Both the position numbers and the translations under genes were made by a program. A DNA stretch of 64,000 nt from Lentilactobacillus curieae (lineage in GTDB: Bacteria > Bacillota > Bacilli > Lactobacillales > Lactobacillaceae): positions 1,302,001 through 1,366,000 of the forward strand of contig NZ_CP018906.1 in the NCBI RefSeq assembly GCF_000785105.2, given 5' to 3'. Positions 8,462 to 17,056 of the stretch are shown piece after piece (position 1 is the first letter of the stretch; every line of letters begins with the position of its first letter). The notes beneath the pieces were generated by a model, which worked only from the letters and a program-made list of their open reading frames with translations, had not been told where the DNA came from and searched no databases.

Positions 8462-10213
8462 CTAACGTTTAACAACTTTCACACCATGTTTTGTGTAGTC
8501 AATTGTCCAGTGCTTACCACCGGCAATTGAAACGTGGTCAAACTTACCAGAGATTTTTTGTGCTTTAATTAAGTAGTGATTTGCTTTCAGTTGTTTTCCG
8601 GTAACTCGCAATTTACCGTTTAATTTTGCAGCCTTACTGATTGTGATTGTATTGCTACCAGATTCTGACAGGGTTCCAGAATTGCCTTGACTATAAGTAC
8701 CATTTACGACCAATTTTTTAGTGTTGGCTAATAAGGTTCCACCACTCAAACGAACGCTACCTGTACCTAGTGCTTGGCGATTAGCTGCTTGAAGGGTTCC
8801 GTCCTTGACCGTGGTGCCACCGGAATAACTGTTGTCCCCAGCGAGACTGAGCGACCCAGTTCCCGTTTTCACTAATGAACCAGTCCCGCCAATGTTGTTT
8901 AAGAAGGTATCCTTAGCGTTGAAGCCACCTTTAGCGGCGTCCATGTTAATCGTGGTGGTATCGTTAAACTTACCGTATCCATTGGCGGCTTCAAACAGGT
9001 TAAGACGACCCCAGCCTTCAGTATCATCGCCCATTGGGTATCCCGAAGGTAGTCCTGTAGTGGCAAGCACTTCTCGGCGTTGCTGGTCTGACAGGAATGG
9101 TAGGCGAGTCTTTAGTAGGACTTCAGCTCCCTTGGGAACCACCATTGGTTTATTGGTATCACCAATTGGGGCAAACCCGTAAGTTAAGCGATAATTGTAA
9201 TCCTTTAAGTTTTGTTGGTAATTGCTGAACTCATCTTTAACCGATTTATCTGGATCACCAGCTAAATCTTTTGACTGAGCTTCAGTAGTTGCCTTTTTGA
9301 TTAGGTCTTGGTTAGCTGGATCGTTTAAAACGCTTGCCGTGATGGCGGTTCCCAGAACACGGCCACCCATTACGGCAAGTGGGGAATGGCGGCCTGCTAA
9401 GACGCGATCATAGCCGACTTCTGAAGAACGAGTAATTAGTTGTTGGAATCGTTGAGGGACTGCGTAAGCCAACGTAATTCCAGTTTCAAAGGCTCCGGTG
9501 GTGTGTCCTGATGGAAAGTCAAAGTCAGTTTGCTTAGCGTCGGCCATCACGTTTTTCAGTGCGGGGTTAACAGATACTTGGGTACTCTTTCTATATGGTC
9601 GAACGAATTGGAAGTACGCTTTGGGCGTACCAGTGCTTGACCAGCTAGAATTTTCAGCAGTATCGACCAGTTTAACAAGGTCTCCTAGTTTAGAAGTCTC
9701 ACTTGCCCAAGTCATTGAGCTGTAAGGGGAATTGCCCGGAAGTGGGCTGTCAGGGTAACTATTAAAATCAGTTTGGGCTGCTGCATTTTTAATAAACGCT
9801 GTTTGGAAAGGTCCCAGTCCCGAAATTAGATTGTATCTGAGATCACGACGATCTGTCAGGTAAGAGCGGACAGTCTCGGATTGGGTTCGGTTGTTGGTAA
9901 TCTCAATTGATTTGTCCAAATTTTCCTTTAATAGAGCTGGATTAAGTTCGGTGCCACCGTTCGCAGCAGACCAATACTTTGAGAAGGTGTTGTTAAAGAT
10001 TGCGATTGCCGGGTTGGTGTCGGGCTGATTATTTTGCTTTTGATTATCTTGATAGTGATCAACATAACTACCATAACTAGCGCTGACTGGTTGGGTATTT
10101 TCTGAGTTACTTGCAGCCTTACTACTAGTTTCTAGATTAATTGCTGCCAATGCGCTTAGTGATAGTGCAGACGCAAATAATAGTGCTTTATGAGTAAACG
10201 AATGATTGATCAT
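8462..10213 (-). CDS. Secreted PAP2-type acid phosphatase with beta-strand repeats
   Basis: A 583-residue protein with a signal peptide (cleavage probable after SSKA-A near residue 33). The PAP2/acid phosphatase domain carries KAYFQFVRP (the K-x6-RP motif, about 196-204) and PSGH (about 234-237). The third motif reads R-VLAGR-H-SPL-A, where the family has R-x5-H-x3-D: the Asp is replaced by Ala (codon 9374-9376). After residue about 430 the chain changes to Gly/Thr/Ser-rich repeats of autotransporter-associated beta-strand type (GTGSLxLxGxNxYSGGTTVxxGTLxA). There is no LPxTG sorting signal. It may dephosphorylate external substrates, or bind them if the Ala has killed catalysis. A short membrane peptide lies just upstream. 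Confidence 0.85.
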   Translation of the reverse strand: MINHSFTHKALLFASALSLSALAAINLETSSKAASNSENTQPVSASYGSYVDHYQDNQKQNNQPDTNPAIAIFNNTFSKYWSAANGGTELNPALLKENLDKSIEITNNRTQSETVRSYLTDRRDLRYNLISGLGPFQTAFIKNAAAQTDFNSYPDSPLPGNSPYSSMTWASETSKLGDLVKLVDTAENSSWSSTGTPKAYFQFVRPYRKSTQVSVNPALKNVMADAKQTDFDFPSGHTTGAFETGITLAYAVPQRFQQLITRSSEVGYDRVLAGRHSPLAVMGGRVLGTAITASVLNDPANQDLIKKATTEAQSKDLAGDPDKSVKDEFSNYQQNLKDYNYRLTYGFAPIGDTNKPMVVPKGAEVLLKTRLPFLSDQQRREVLATTGLPSGYPMGDDTEGWGRLNLFEAANGYGKFNDTTTINMDAAKGGFNAKDTFLNNIGGTGSLVKTGTGSLSLAGDNSYSGGTTVKDGTLQAANRQALGTGSVRLSGGTLLANTKKLVVNGTYSQGNSGTLSESGSNTITISKAAKLNGKLRVTGKQLKANHYLIKAQKISGKFDHVSIAGGKHWTIDYTKHGVKVVKR

Positions 10214-10330
10214 GAATCTCTCACCCCAAATATATATTTAGCTGGACGTTGCTAATTCCTTGCTATGGGATAAAGATACCAAGCCAATGTAAATATGCAG
10301 TGGTACTTACGTAAAAATAATGTAAAGGTG

Positions 10331-10456
10331 TTATTTTTCGCTACGGTTACTTGCCTGAACAATTCCAGAAGCTAGCATAACCGCACCGCCGATGGCGATG
10401 AATGCGCCACTGACGATGTTTAGTACTGAAGATGCAGTATTTGTTTTTTTAGACAT
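10331..10456 (-). CDS. 41-residue small membrane peptide
   Basis: A short frame: MSKKTNTASS, a hydrophobic segment (VLNIVSGAFIAIGGAVML), and a short polar tail ending SNRSEK. AAAGGAG lies 8 bases before the ATG at 10456. A lysine-rich start and a single glycine-zipper-like helix suggest a membrane-inserted peptide. It lies between asnS and the secreted phosphatase, on the same strand as both. I know of no family; function unknown. The ribosome site and codon pattern make it a credible gene. Confidence 0.65.
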   Translation of the reverse strand: MSKKTNTASSVLNIVSGAFIAIGGAVMLASGIVQASNRSEK

Positions 10457-10496
10457 ATTGAATCTCCTTTAGGGTTGATTTTGGGTTAAGTATACA

Positions 10497-10543
10497 TAAA
10501 AAAAGAACCTTTCAGCAATCTAGTATAACCGCTGAGAGGTTCT
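10497..10543 (-). terminator. Terminator of the asnA-asnS operon
   Basis: On the minus strand AGAACCTCTCAGC pairs with GCTGAAAGGTTCT (one mismatch) around a 14-base loop and is followed by seven T. Confidence 0.88.
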
Positions 10544-10549
10544 AAATGT

Positions 10550-11845
10550 TTATGGATTCAATCTGTTTAGCATTCTTGGGAACGGAATTACTTCGCGCAA
10601 GTGGTCTTGAAGGGTGATCCAAGTTAAGAATCGTTCAAGTCCCATTCCGAAACCTGAGTGAGGAACGGCACCGTATCTAAGCAGATCTAAGTACCATTCA
10701 TAATTGCTCAAGTCTTGACCAGTTTCCTTCAAGCGACCCAAAATGTAATCGTAGTCGGATGAACGTTCTGACCCACCAATAATTTCACCATAACCTTCAG
10801 GTGCAAGTAGATCCGCACATACTACTAGATCATCTCTAGTAGGGTGTGGTTGCATGTAGAATGCTTTGATGTCCTTAGGATAGTTCATAACGAAGACTGG
10901 CTTGTCAAAGTGGTTTGCCAAGAAAGTTTCTTCAGGTGAACCGAAGTCGATTCCCCATTTAACGTCGAAGCCGTTTTCTTGGAGCAGCTTGATAGCGTCA
11001 TCATAGGAAATGCGGGGGTAAGGTAGTTGAGTGTATTTCTTTAGTACCTCAACATCACGATCTAATATCTTTAATTCTGATTGACAGTTGTCGATAACTG
11101 CTTGAACGAGGTAAGCTACCATGCGTTCTTGGAGTTCCAAACTTTCATCTTGGTGATACCAAGCCATTTCTGGTTCAAGTTGCCAAAATTCAGTAAGGTG
11201 ACGACGAGTCTTTGACTTTTCAGCTCTAAATGTTGGGCCTAAGGTATAAATTTTACCAAGAGCCATGGCACCAGCTTCACCGTAAAGCTGACCAGTTTGT
11301 GAGAGGTAGGCATTTTTGCCAAAGTAGTCAGTTTCGAATAGTTCAGTGGTTCCTTCAGGAGCTGATCCTGTAAGGATTGGGGCGTCAAATTTGGTAAATC
11401 CTTCTTTATAGAAGAATTCGTTAGCAGCGTGGAGAACTTCGTTTCTGATTTTCATAATCGCGTTTGGTCTTGTTGAACGCAACCAAAGGTGACGATGGTC
11501 TAACAGAAAGTCGATTCCGTGTTCCTTAGGTGTGATTGGGTAGTCTTCACTTTCGCCAACGACTTCAAAGTCAGTGATTTGAATTTCGTAACCAAAGTGT
11601 GAACGACTATCTTCATGGATTTCACCAATAACGTATAAACTTGTTTCTTGGCGAAGTTCCTTGGCTTCGGTGAACTTTTCTTCACCGATACCGTTTTTTA
11701 AAACAACTCCCTGGAAAAATCCAGAGCCATCACGAAGTTGTAGAAAGGCAATCTTTCCACTGCTTCGTTTATTAGTTACCCAAACACCAATCTTAACCGT
11801 TTCATTGACGTGTTTCGGTGAGTCAATGATTCTAATGGTTTCCAA
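10550..11845 (-). CDS. asnS: Asparaginyl-tRNA synthetase
   Basis: This 431-residue class II synthetase charges tRNA-Asn with asparagine. The N-terminal OB-fold anticodon-binding domain (about residues 1-110: [30 protein letters not shown]) is followed by the class II core, with motif 2 ([21 protein letters not shown]) and motif 3 ([10 protein letters not shown]) visible. It starts 11 bases after the asnA stop, so asnA and asnS form one operon under the T-box upstream. Pairing the enzyme that makes asparagine with the one that charges it lets uncharged tRNA-Asn control both. Confidence 0.97.
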   Translation of the reverse strand: METIRIIDSPKHVNETVKIGVWVTNKRSSGKIAFLQLRDGSGFFQGVVLKNGIGEEKFTEAKELRQETSLYVIGEIHEDSRSHFGYEIQITDFEVVGESEDYPITPKEHGIDFLLDHRHLWLRSTRPNAIMKIRNEVLHAANEFFYKEGFTKFDAPILTGSAPEGTTELFETDYFGKNAYLSQTGQLYGEAGAMALGKIYTLGPTFRAEKSKTRRHLTEFWQLEPEMAWYHQDESLELQERMVAYLVQAVIDNCQSELKILDRDVEVLKKYTQLPYPRISYDDAIKLLQENGFDVKWGIDFGSPEETFLANHFDKPVFVMNYPKDIKAFYMQPHPTRDDLVVCADLLAPEGYGEIIGGSERSSDYDYILGRLKETGQDLSNYEWYLDLLRYGAVPHSGFGMGLERFLTWITLQDHLREVIPFPRMLNRLNP

Positions 11846-11856
11846 AAAAATTCCTC

Positions 11857-12864
11857 CTATAAAATGTGGATGCCAGCAGCTTCACATTTTTCAATCATTT
11901 CATCTGGCCAAATACTTGCTTGGACTTCACCAACGTGAGCCTTACCAAGTAATAACATACATAGACGGGATTGACCGATTCCTCCACCAATTGTATAGGG
12001 AAGTTCTTCATTCATCAATGTTTTATGGTATGGCAATGAAAGTCGATCTTCTGCACCAGCCATTTTAAGTTGTTTGGCCATTGATTCTGGACTTACACGA
12101 ATACCCATACTTGAAACTTCAAGTGAGCGTTGAAGAGGTTCATACCAGAACAAGATGTCACCGTTTAAATCCCAGTCATCGTAGTCAGGGGCGCGGCCAT
12201 CATGCTTCTTGCCATTCTTCATTGGGCCACCAATCTTCATTAGGAAGACACAGCCAAGCTCTTTACAAATGGCATCTTCACGAGCTTGACGATCTAGATC
12301 AGGATAGCGGTCTTCAAGTTCTTGGGTGGTTACGAAGTGAATTTCGTCTGGTAAGTGGTAAACAGCTTCTGGGTACTTGTACCAAACTTCGTGTTCCATA
12401 TGCTTGATAACTTTAAAGATTTGGCGAACGGTAGCTTTTAGTGTTTCTTCGTTACGTTCTTCCTTCTTGATAACTTTTTCCCAGTCCCATTGGTCAACGT
12501 AGATTGAGTGAATGTTGTCTAAGTCTTCGTCCTTACGGATGGCGTTCATGTTAGTGTATAAACCAGTGTGCATGTCGAAGTTAAATCGCTTCAGTGCCCA
12601 ACGTTTCCACTTAGCAAGTGAGTGAACAACTTCAATGGTTTCACCAGGAAGTTCTTTCATAGTAAATGAAACTGGAGTTTCCACACCGTTCAGGTTATCG
12701 TTCAATCCAGTTGAGTGCTTAACGAACATTGGAGCAGATAAACGAGAAAGGTTCATTTCCTTACCAAATTCGTCTTGGAAAGTTTCTCTGATGTAACGGA
12801 TAGCTTCTTGAGTTGTCTTAACTGGTAATTTAGGATCGTAATCCTTTGGAATAATTAATTGCAT
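11857..12864 (-). CDS. asnA: Aspartate--ammonia ligase (asparagine synthetase A)
   Basis: A 335-residue ammonia-dependent asparagine synthetase, related to class II synthetases, that makes asparagine from aspartate, ammonia and ATP. Recognisable parts are [18 protein letters not shown] at the N-terminus, SVDQWDWE-type [12 protein letters not shown] in the middle and [16 protein letters not shown] at the C-terminus (the motif 3-like ATP site). ATG 12864 follows AAGGAGCAACAACTT. A longer open frame up to 13056 runs through the T-box leader and is not real. It is cotranscribed with asnS. Confidence 0.96.
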   Translation of the reverse strand: MQLIIPKDYDPKLPVKTTQEAIRYIRETFQDEFGKEMNLSRLSAPMFVKHSTGLNDNLNGVETPVSFTMKELPGETIEVVHSLAKWKRWALKRFNFDMHTGLYTNMNAIRKDEDLDNIHSIYVDQWDWEKVIKKEERNEETLKATVRQIFKVIKHMEHEVWYKYPEAVYHLPDEIHFVTTQELEDRYPDLDRQAREDAICKELGCVFLMKIGGPMKNGKKHDGRAPDYDDWDLNGDILFWYEPLQRSLEVSSMGIRVSPESMAKQLKMAGAEDRLSLPYHKTLMNEELPYTIGGGIGQSRLCMLLLGKAHVGEVQASIWPDEMIEKCEAAGIHIL

Positions 12865-12901
12865 AAGTTGTTGCTCCTTCAAATTTTTTATTTTTTTGGG
12901 A

Positions 12902-13178
12902 ACAAAAAAAGCCTTTCGTCCCCATGTCAAGGGACGAAAGACTTTCGCGGTACCACCCAAGTTGCCTACAGAAAAAATAGGCCACCTCAATAAGAGCACT
13001 AACATGCTCCACCGAGGGTAACGTTCCGGTTTTACGTCTGCTCCTACTTGAGTCATTGCTGACTGGTTCAGACAGAAACTAGAAAGTGTTTTTCAGATAT
13101 TTCAAGATCTTATCGGTTTTCCACTATCCCCGACTCACTGCAAGTTTGAAATAACTTACTCGTCTTTCTTTGCGTTTT
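12902..13178 (-). promoter_or_regulatory. T-box leader sensing tRNA-Asn
   Basis: The minus strand carries the T-box core GGGTGGTACCGCG (complement of 12946-12958) followed by a terminator hairpin (AGTCTTTCGTCCC ... GGGACGAAAGGCT and T run, 12904-12942). Stem I can be closed by AGAAAG (complement 13164-13169) with CTTTCT (complement 13081-13086). The three bases just before the A that precedes this 3' strand are AAC (complement 13088-13090), an asparagine codon, as expected for the specifier. Uncharged tRNA-Asn would stabilise the antiterminator and switch on asnA-asnS. Confidence 0.92.
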
Positions 13179-13420
13179 TTAATGTTTCGAATTGACAAGT
13201 TAAAATTTAGCACAGTAATTTTTGGTTGTAAAGCATTAAAATTCAAAAAGTTTTTGCTGATGAATTAAATTTGAGTGTTTTTTTGAATCGTTTTTGGAAG
13301 ATAAACCCCTGTTACAAAAGGATTTTGTAGGGTGTGTAAAAAAGTTGAAAATTCGGCATTTTTTTATTTGTGTAAGTGCTAAACTGAATGTTAATCACAT
13401 AAAAGATTGGAGAACTTCTA

Positions 13421-14494
13421 ATGACATTAGTCAGAATTAAGCACTTGCAGTCGCAATTACATAGTTTAAAAATTGATTGCTTAATCGTAACTGATCAATA
13501 CAATGTTCAATACCTATCTGATTATGACGAGTTAGAGGGTGATGGCTGCCTGGTCGTCTCAGAATAGCAGGCAACGTTGATCACTGATGCTCGGTATGAA
13601 GAAGACTTGAAACAACAGTTAAATTCCGCCATTAGTCTAAGAATCACCAGAGATTACTATGGCGAAGCCAAGAGTGTAATTTCTGAATTAGGACTTAAAT
13701 ACGTTGGCTTTGAAGACACCGTTAGTTATCAAACATATGCTACTCTTAAAGAACTGTTTGGTAATGGTTTGCGTCCGTTGTCAGGAACCATTCAAAAATT
13801 AAGGGAAGTCAAAGATGAACAAGAAATTGCCATTCTTAAAAAATCTACTGAGTTAGCGGCTAACGGGTTTAAAGCCCTGTTAGAGTTTGTCCAGGTTGGT
13901 CAAACTGAACGGGAAGTTTCCAATTGGTTAAACAATTGGATGCTTGTCCATGGGGCTACCAAACCTAGTTTTGACACAATCGTTGCGAGTGGCTATCGGT
14001 CAGCACTTCCACATGGTTCCGCGACGGAAAAACGGATTGCAGACGGGGATATGGTTACTGTGGACTTTGGTTACTTCTATGAAGGTTATACTTCGGATGT
14101 TACCAGAACATTTGCGGTCGGAGATCCTGGTGAGAAGATGCGTGAAGTTTATGCAGTTGTCAAGCAGGCACAAGCAAACATGTTTACTGCAATCAAGTCA
14201 GGTGCTAACGGGCAAGAAGTTGATAAGGCTGGCCGAGATTATATAACCGAAAAAGGATTTGGCGATTATTACAACCATGGTAGTGGTCATGGAATCGGCT
14301 TAGAGATTCATGAAGGCCCTAATTTAGGTGCCCGATATGTTGATGAAATTTTGACTCCGGGCAATATTGTTACTGCAGAGCCTGGGGTGTACCTGCCTGA
14401 AATTGGTGGCGTGAGAATTGAAGATGATCTATTAGTAACGGAGAGTGGTAACGAAATTTTAACTGACGCTCCGAGAGATTTGATTATTTTATAG
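13421..14494 (+). pseudogene. pepQ: Xaa-Pro dipeptidase (prolidase, M24) with an early TAG
   Basis: Read through, the frame is about 357 residues and splits X-Pro dipeptides. ATG 13421 has GGAGA upstream. Codon 49 (13565-13567) is TAG, in the N-terminal domain between LVVSE and QATLITDARY. Downstream the M24 metal ligands are all intact: VDFGYFYEGYTSDVTRT (two Asp), [12 protein letters not shown] (His), and [19 protein letters not shown] (two Glu). A TTG at 13577 in frame could restart translation, but no convincing ribosome site precedes it and the product would lack most of the first beta sheet. Probably a recent pseudogene; the intact 3' part argues the stop is young. Confidence 0.85.
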
Positions 14495-14566
14495 CTTAAA
14501 AGTCTCGTGGAGATTGGTTTCGAGCAAGTTGCTTAAATTAAAAACAAAAAAGTTTTATGAGAAACG

Positions 14567-14595
14567 TTGACATTTAATTAAAAGTTTTCTATACT
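14567..14595 (+). promoter_or_regulatory. Strong sigma-A promoter ahead of the small gene and liv operon
   Basis: TTGACA (14567-14572), a 17-base spacer, then TATACT (14590-14595). This is the best promoter seen before the liv genes; no comparable promoter lies between the terminator at 14830 and livJ. Confidence 0.85.
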
Positions 14596-14638
14596 TCGAG
14601 TCATCCATTAAAAATCTATTGAACAGGAGGTTATCGAC

Positions 14639-14844
14639 ATGCAAAAGATTAATATTCAAACTTCAATTATTAGCCGGCTGACGGTAATCTCAACAGTTCA
14701 AGATTTAGCCTTATTATTAAAGATGAAGGACCCGACTTTGATTATGGAATCTTAGGATTCCATAACAATCAACCAGTTGAGCCCTTATTTTGCATCTTTA
14801 ATGATGAGGGCTTGCTGGAGAATATCCAAAACCTCATTCGTTAA
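14639..14844 (+). pseudogene. Small protein gene broken by a 1-base frameshift
   Basis: AGGAGG lies 8 bases before ATG 14639. The first frame reads MQKINIQTSIIS and on to a TAG at 14753 (38 residues, rich in Ile, Leu and Val). From 14674 another frame reads PADGNLNSSRFSLII, KDEGPDFDYGILGF and on to LLENIQNLIR and TAA at 14842-14844, with the composition and codon use of a real protein. One base missing near 14672-14674 would join the two into a 68-residue protein. I do not recognise it. The last codons form the left arm of the terminator. An alternative, that the first frame is a leader peptide for liv, is discussed in the findings. Confidence 0.6.
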
Positions 14845-14860
14845 AGAATGAGGTTTTTTT
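14830..14860 (+). terminator. Terminator between the small gene and livJ
   Basis: AACCTCATTC pairs perfectly with GAATGAGGTT around GTTAAA, followed by five more T. Its 5' arm could also pair with ATGAGG at about 14804-14809, giving a weak alternative fold. Confidence 0.85.
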
Positions 14861-14936
14861 CTTGCCCAAAATCGTGAGGAGGGGAAAACCGGGCTACTAA
14901 AATTAATACTTAAACAACAGAAAGTGGGAGATTTTT

Positions 14937-16130
14937 ATGAAGAGCACATATAAGAAGATTGCGTATATAATTTCAATGGCATTTATCGCGGTGATTTTTG
15001 CAGGATGTAGTACGGCAAAAACAAGTAGCAAGGGTAATCCGCAAACAGGTAACACAATTAAAATTGGTGAAAACATGGAGCTTTCAGGGGCTGCCGGTGG
15101 TTATGGTAACCAGATGAAACAAGGAATTAAGATGGCCGTTGATGAAATTAACAAACAAGGTGGAATCGATGTTAACGGTAAGAAGAAAAAGATCGATTTG
15201 AAGGTTAAAGATAACAAGACTTCAACCACCACATCTGCATCAGTTGCAGCTCAATTTGTTAATAATGACAAGGTAAACGCAATTGTCGGTACTGCAACAA
15301 CAAACGCTGGAACGGCCCAGATTCCTAACATCACTAAGGCAGCAGTTCCCGCAATTAGTCCTTCAGCAACTGATCCAAACTTTACGTTGCAAAAGAATGG
15401 CCAGGTTCAACCATATGTATTTAGAGCATGTTACCAAAATAACTTCCAGGGGGGCACCGGAGCTAAGTTCATCTCAGACACTTTGAAGGCTAAACGGGTT
15501 GCGGTTCTTTATGATAACTCAACAGATTATGGAACTGGACTTGCTAAAGCATTCAAGAAGTCATTTAAGGGAACCATTGTTGATAGCCAAGCATATACAG
15601 AAGGCGATAAAGATTTCAATGCAATTTTGACATCATTCAAGCACAAGAAGATGGATGCAATTTACGTTCCTGGTTACTACACCGAAGTTGGTTTGATCGT
15701 TAAACAAGCTCGTCAAGCAGGAATGAACGTTCCAATCGTTGGTACTGATGGAATGGCTGATCCTAAGTTGGCACAGATTGCTGGTAACAAGAATGCTCAT
15801 AACGTTTTCTACACCACGCCATTTTCAACTAAGGCGTCTACAAGCAACCCAGTTGCTAAGAAATTCATGGCAGCTTACGAAAAGAAGTACCACGCAGAAG
15901 CACCAACATTCTCAGCTCTTGCCTACGATTCAATCTACATGATCAAGCAAGCAATCGAAAACGAGAAGTCAGCAGACTCAACTAAGATTGCCGAGGGATT
16001 GAGCAAAATTAAGAACTTCAAGTGTGTTACTGGTAGTATCACCGTTAACAAACATCACGATCCAGAAAAGCCAATTGCCATTGAACAATTGACTAACGGC
16101 AAGGTTTCGAAGACTTACCAAGTTAAATAA
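14937..16130 (+). CDS. livJ: Branched-chain amino-acid ABC transporter, substrate-binding lipoprotein
   Basis: A 397-residue lipoprotein: basic start, hydrophobic helix, and lipobox FAGC at about residues 21-24, so the mature protein is anchored by lipid outside the membrane. The body is the type I periplasmic-binding fold of the LivJ/Leu-Ile-Val family (IKIGENMELSGAAGGYG, NAIVGTATTNAG, VPAISPSATDP, TFSALAYDSIYMIKQA). The ATG has GTGGGAG upstream. It is intact and first in livJHMGF. Because livM and livG are broken it probably has no working transporter to feed unless it pairs with another system. Confidence 0.93.
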   Translation: MKSTYKKIAYIISMAFIAVIFAGCSTAKTSSKGNPQTGNTIKIGENMELSGAAGGYGNQMKQGIKMAVDEINKQGGIDVNGKKKKIDLKVKDNKTSTTTSASVAAQFVNNDKVNAIVGTATTNAGTAQIPNITKAAVPAISPSATDPNFTLQKNGQVQPYVFRACYQNNFQGGTGAKFISDTLKAKRVAVLYDNSTDYGTGLAKAFKKSFKGTIVDSQAYTEGDKDFNAILTSFKHKKMDAIYVPGYYTEVGLIVKQARQAGMNVPIVGTDGMADPKLAQIAGNKNAHNVFYTTPFSTKASTSNPVAKKFMAAYEKKYHAEAPTFSALAYDSIYMIKQAIENEKSADSTKIAEGLSKIKNFKCVTGSITVNKHHDPEKPIAIEQLTNGKVSKTYQVK

Positions 16131-16168
16131 GTAAGCCATCATGATGAGATTTAAAGGAGGAGAGAACA

Positions 16169-17047
16169 GTGCAGACATTTTTTCAACAAGTAATTAACGG
16201 ACTGTCACTCGGCAGCATTTATGCACTACTAGCCCTCGGTTATACGATGGTTTATGGCATTATCAAACTGATCAACTTTGCCCACGGTGATATTTATATG
16301 TTAGGAGCCTTTTGGGGCTACTACGTGATCAATGCTTGGCACTTCAGCTTTATTGAGGCGTTGCTAAGCTCGATGGTAGTTGGTGCTGTAAGTGGGGTTG
16401 TGATTGAGTACTTTGCATACCGACCACTACGCCATGCACCAAGAATCACCGCCCTAATCACGGCGATTGGGGTATCGTTCCTCCTTGAAAATGGGATGTC
16501 ATACCTATTTTCTTCAAACACTAGGGACTTTCCCCAAATTATTTCACAGCACAACTATGATATCGGGGGTGTCTTGATTTCAAACATCCAAATTTTGATT
16601 CTGGTCACTGCCTGCATCCTAATGATTTTGTTGCAGTTGATTATCAAGAAAACCAAGATGGGTAAAGCAATGCGAGCTGTGTCAGTCGATGCGGATGCAG
16701 CTGAAATGGTGGGAATCAACATTAACCGGACAATTTCATTCACCTTTGCACTAGGTTCAGCACTGGCTGGTGCTGCTGGTGTACTGATTGGCTTGTATTA
16801 CAACTCAACCGACCCATTGATGGGAATGACACCAGGAATCAAAGCGTTTGTCGCCGCTGTTCTTGGTGGAATCGGTTCAGTCCCAGGGGCATCAGTTGGT
16901 GGTTTCTTGATTGGAATTTTGGAAACTTTGTTCCAGTCGATTGGGCTGTCAGCGTATAAAGATGCCGTTGTTTACGGTGTATTGATCATTATTTTGTTGG
17001 TACTCCCAGCCGGGATTTTTGGTAAGAACGTCAAGGAAAAAGTGTAG
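16169..17047 (+). CDS. livH: Branched-chain amino-acid ABC transporter permease LivH
   Basis: A 292-residue inner-membrane permease of the LivH family. Family marks are QQVINGLSLGSIYALLALGYTMVYGIIKLINFAHGD at the N-terminus and the cytoplasmic AAEMVGININ coupling segment that contacts the ATPases. The start is GTG 16169, 8 bases after AAAGGAGGAGAG. The gene is intact. It would form the channel with LivM, whose gene is broken immediately downstream. Confidence 0.94.
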   Translation: MQTFFQQVINGLSLGSIYALLALGYTMVYGIIKLINFAHGDIYMLGAFWGYYVINAWHFSFIEALLSSMVVGAVSGVVIEYFAYRPLRHAPRITALITAIGVSFLLENGMSYLFSSNTRDFPQIISQHNYDIGGVLISNIQILILVTACILMILLQLIIKKTKMGKAMRAVSVDADAAEMVGININRTISFTFALGSALAGAAGVLIGLYYNSTDPLMGMTPGIKAFVAAVLGGIGSVPGASVGGFLIGILETLFQSIGLSAYKDAVVYGVLIIILLVLPAGIFGKNVKEKV

Positions 17048-17056
17048 GTGAACTCG

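Noticed and set aside
12865-13056. Longer asnA with 64 extra N-terminal residues
   Set aside because: The extension lies across the T-box core and terminator and has no ribosome site; ATG 12864 has one.
14690-14755. Programmed -1 frameshift in the small gene
   Set aside because: No classical slippery heptamer with a following pseudoknot was found; a simple base loss is more economical.
14910-14940. Shared ACAGAAAGTGGGA before livJ and metY
   Set aside because: Both are ordinary ribosome-site contexts in A-rich DNA; 13 matching bases at two sites is weak evidence of a shared control element.
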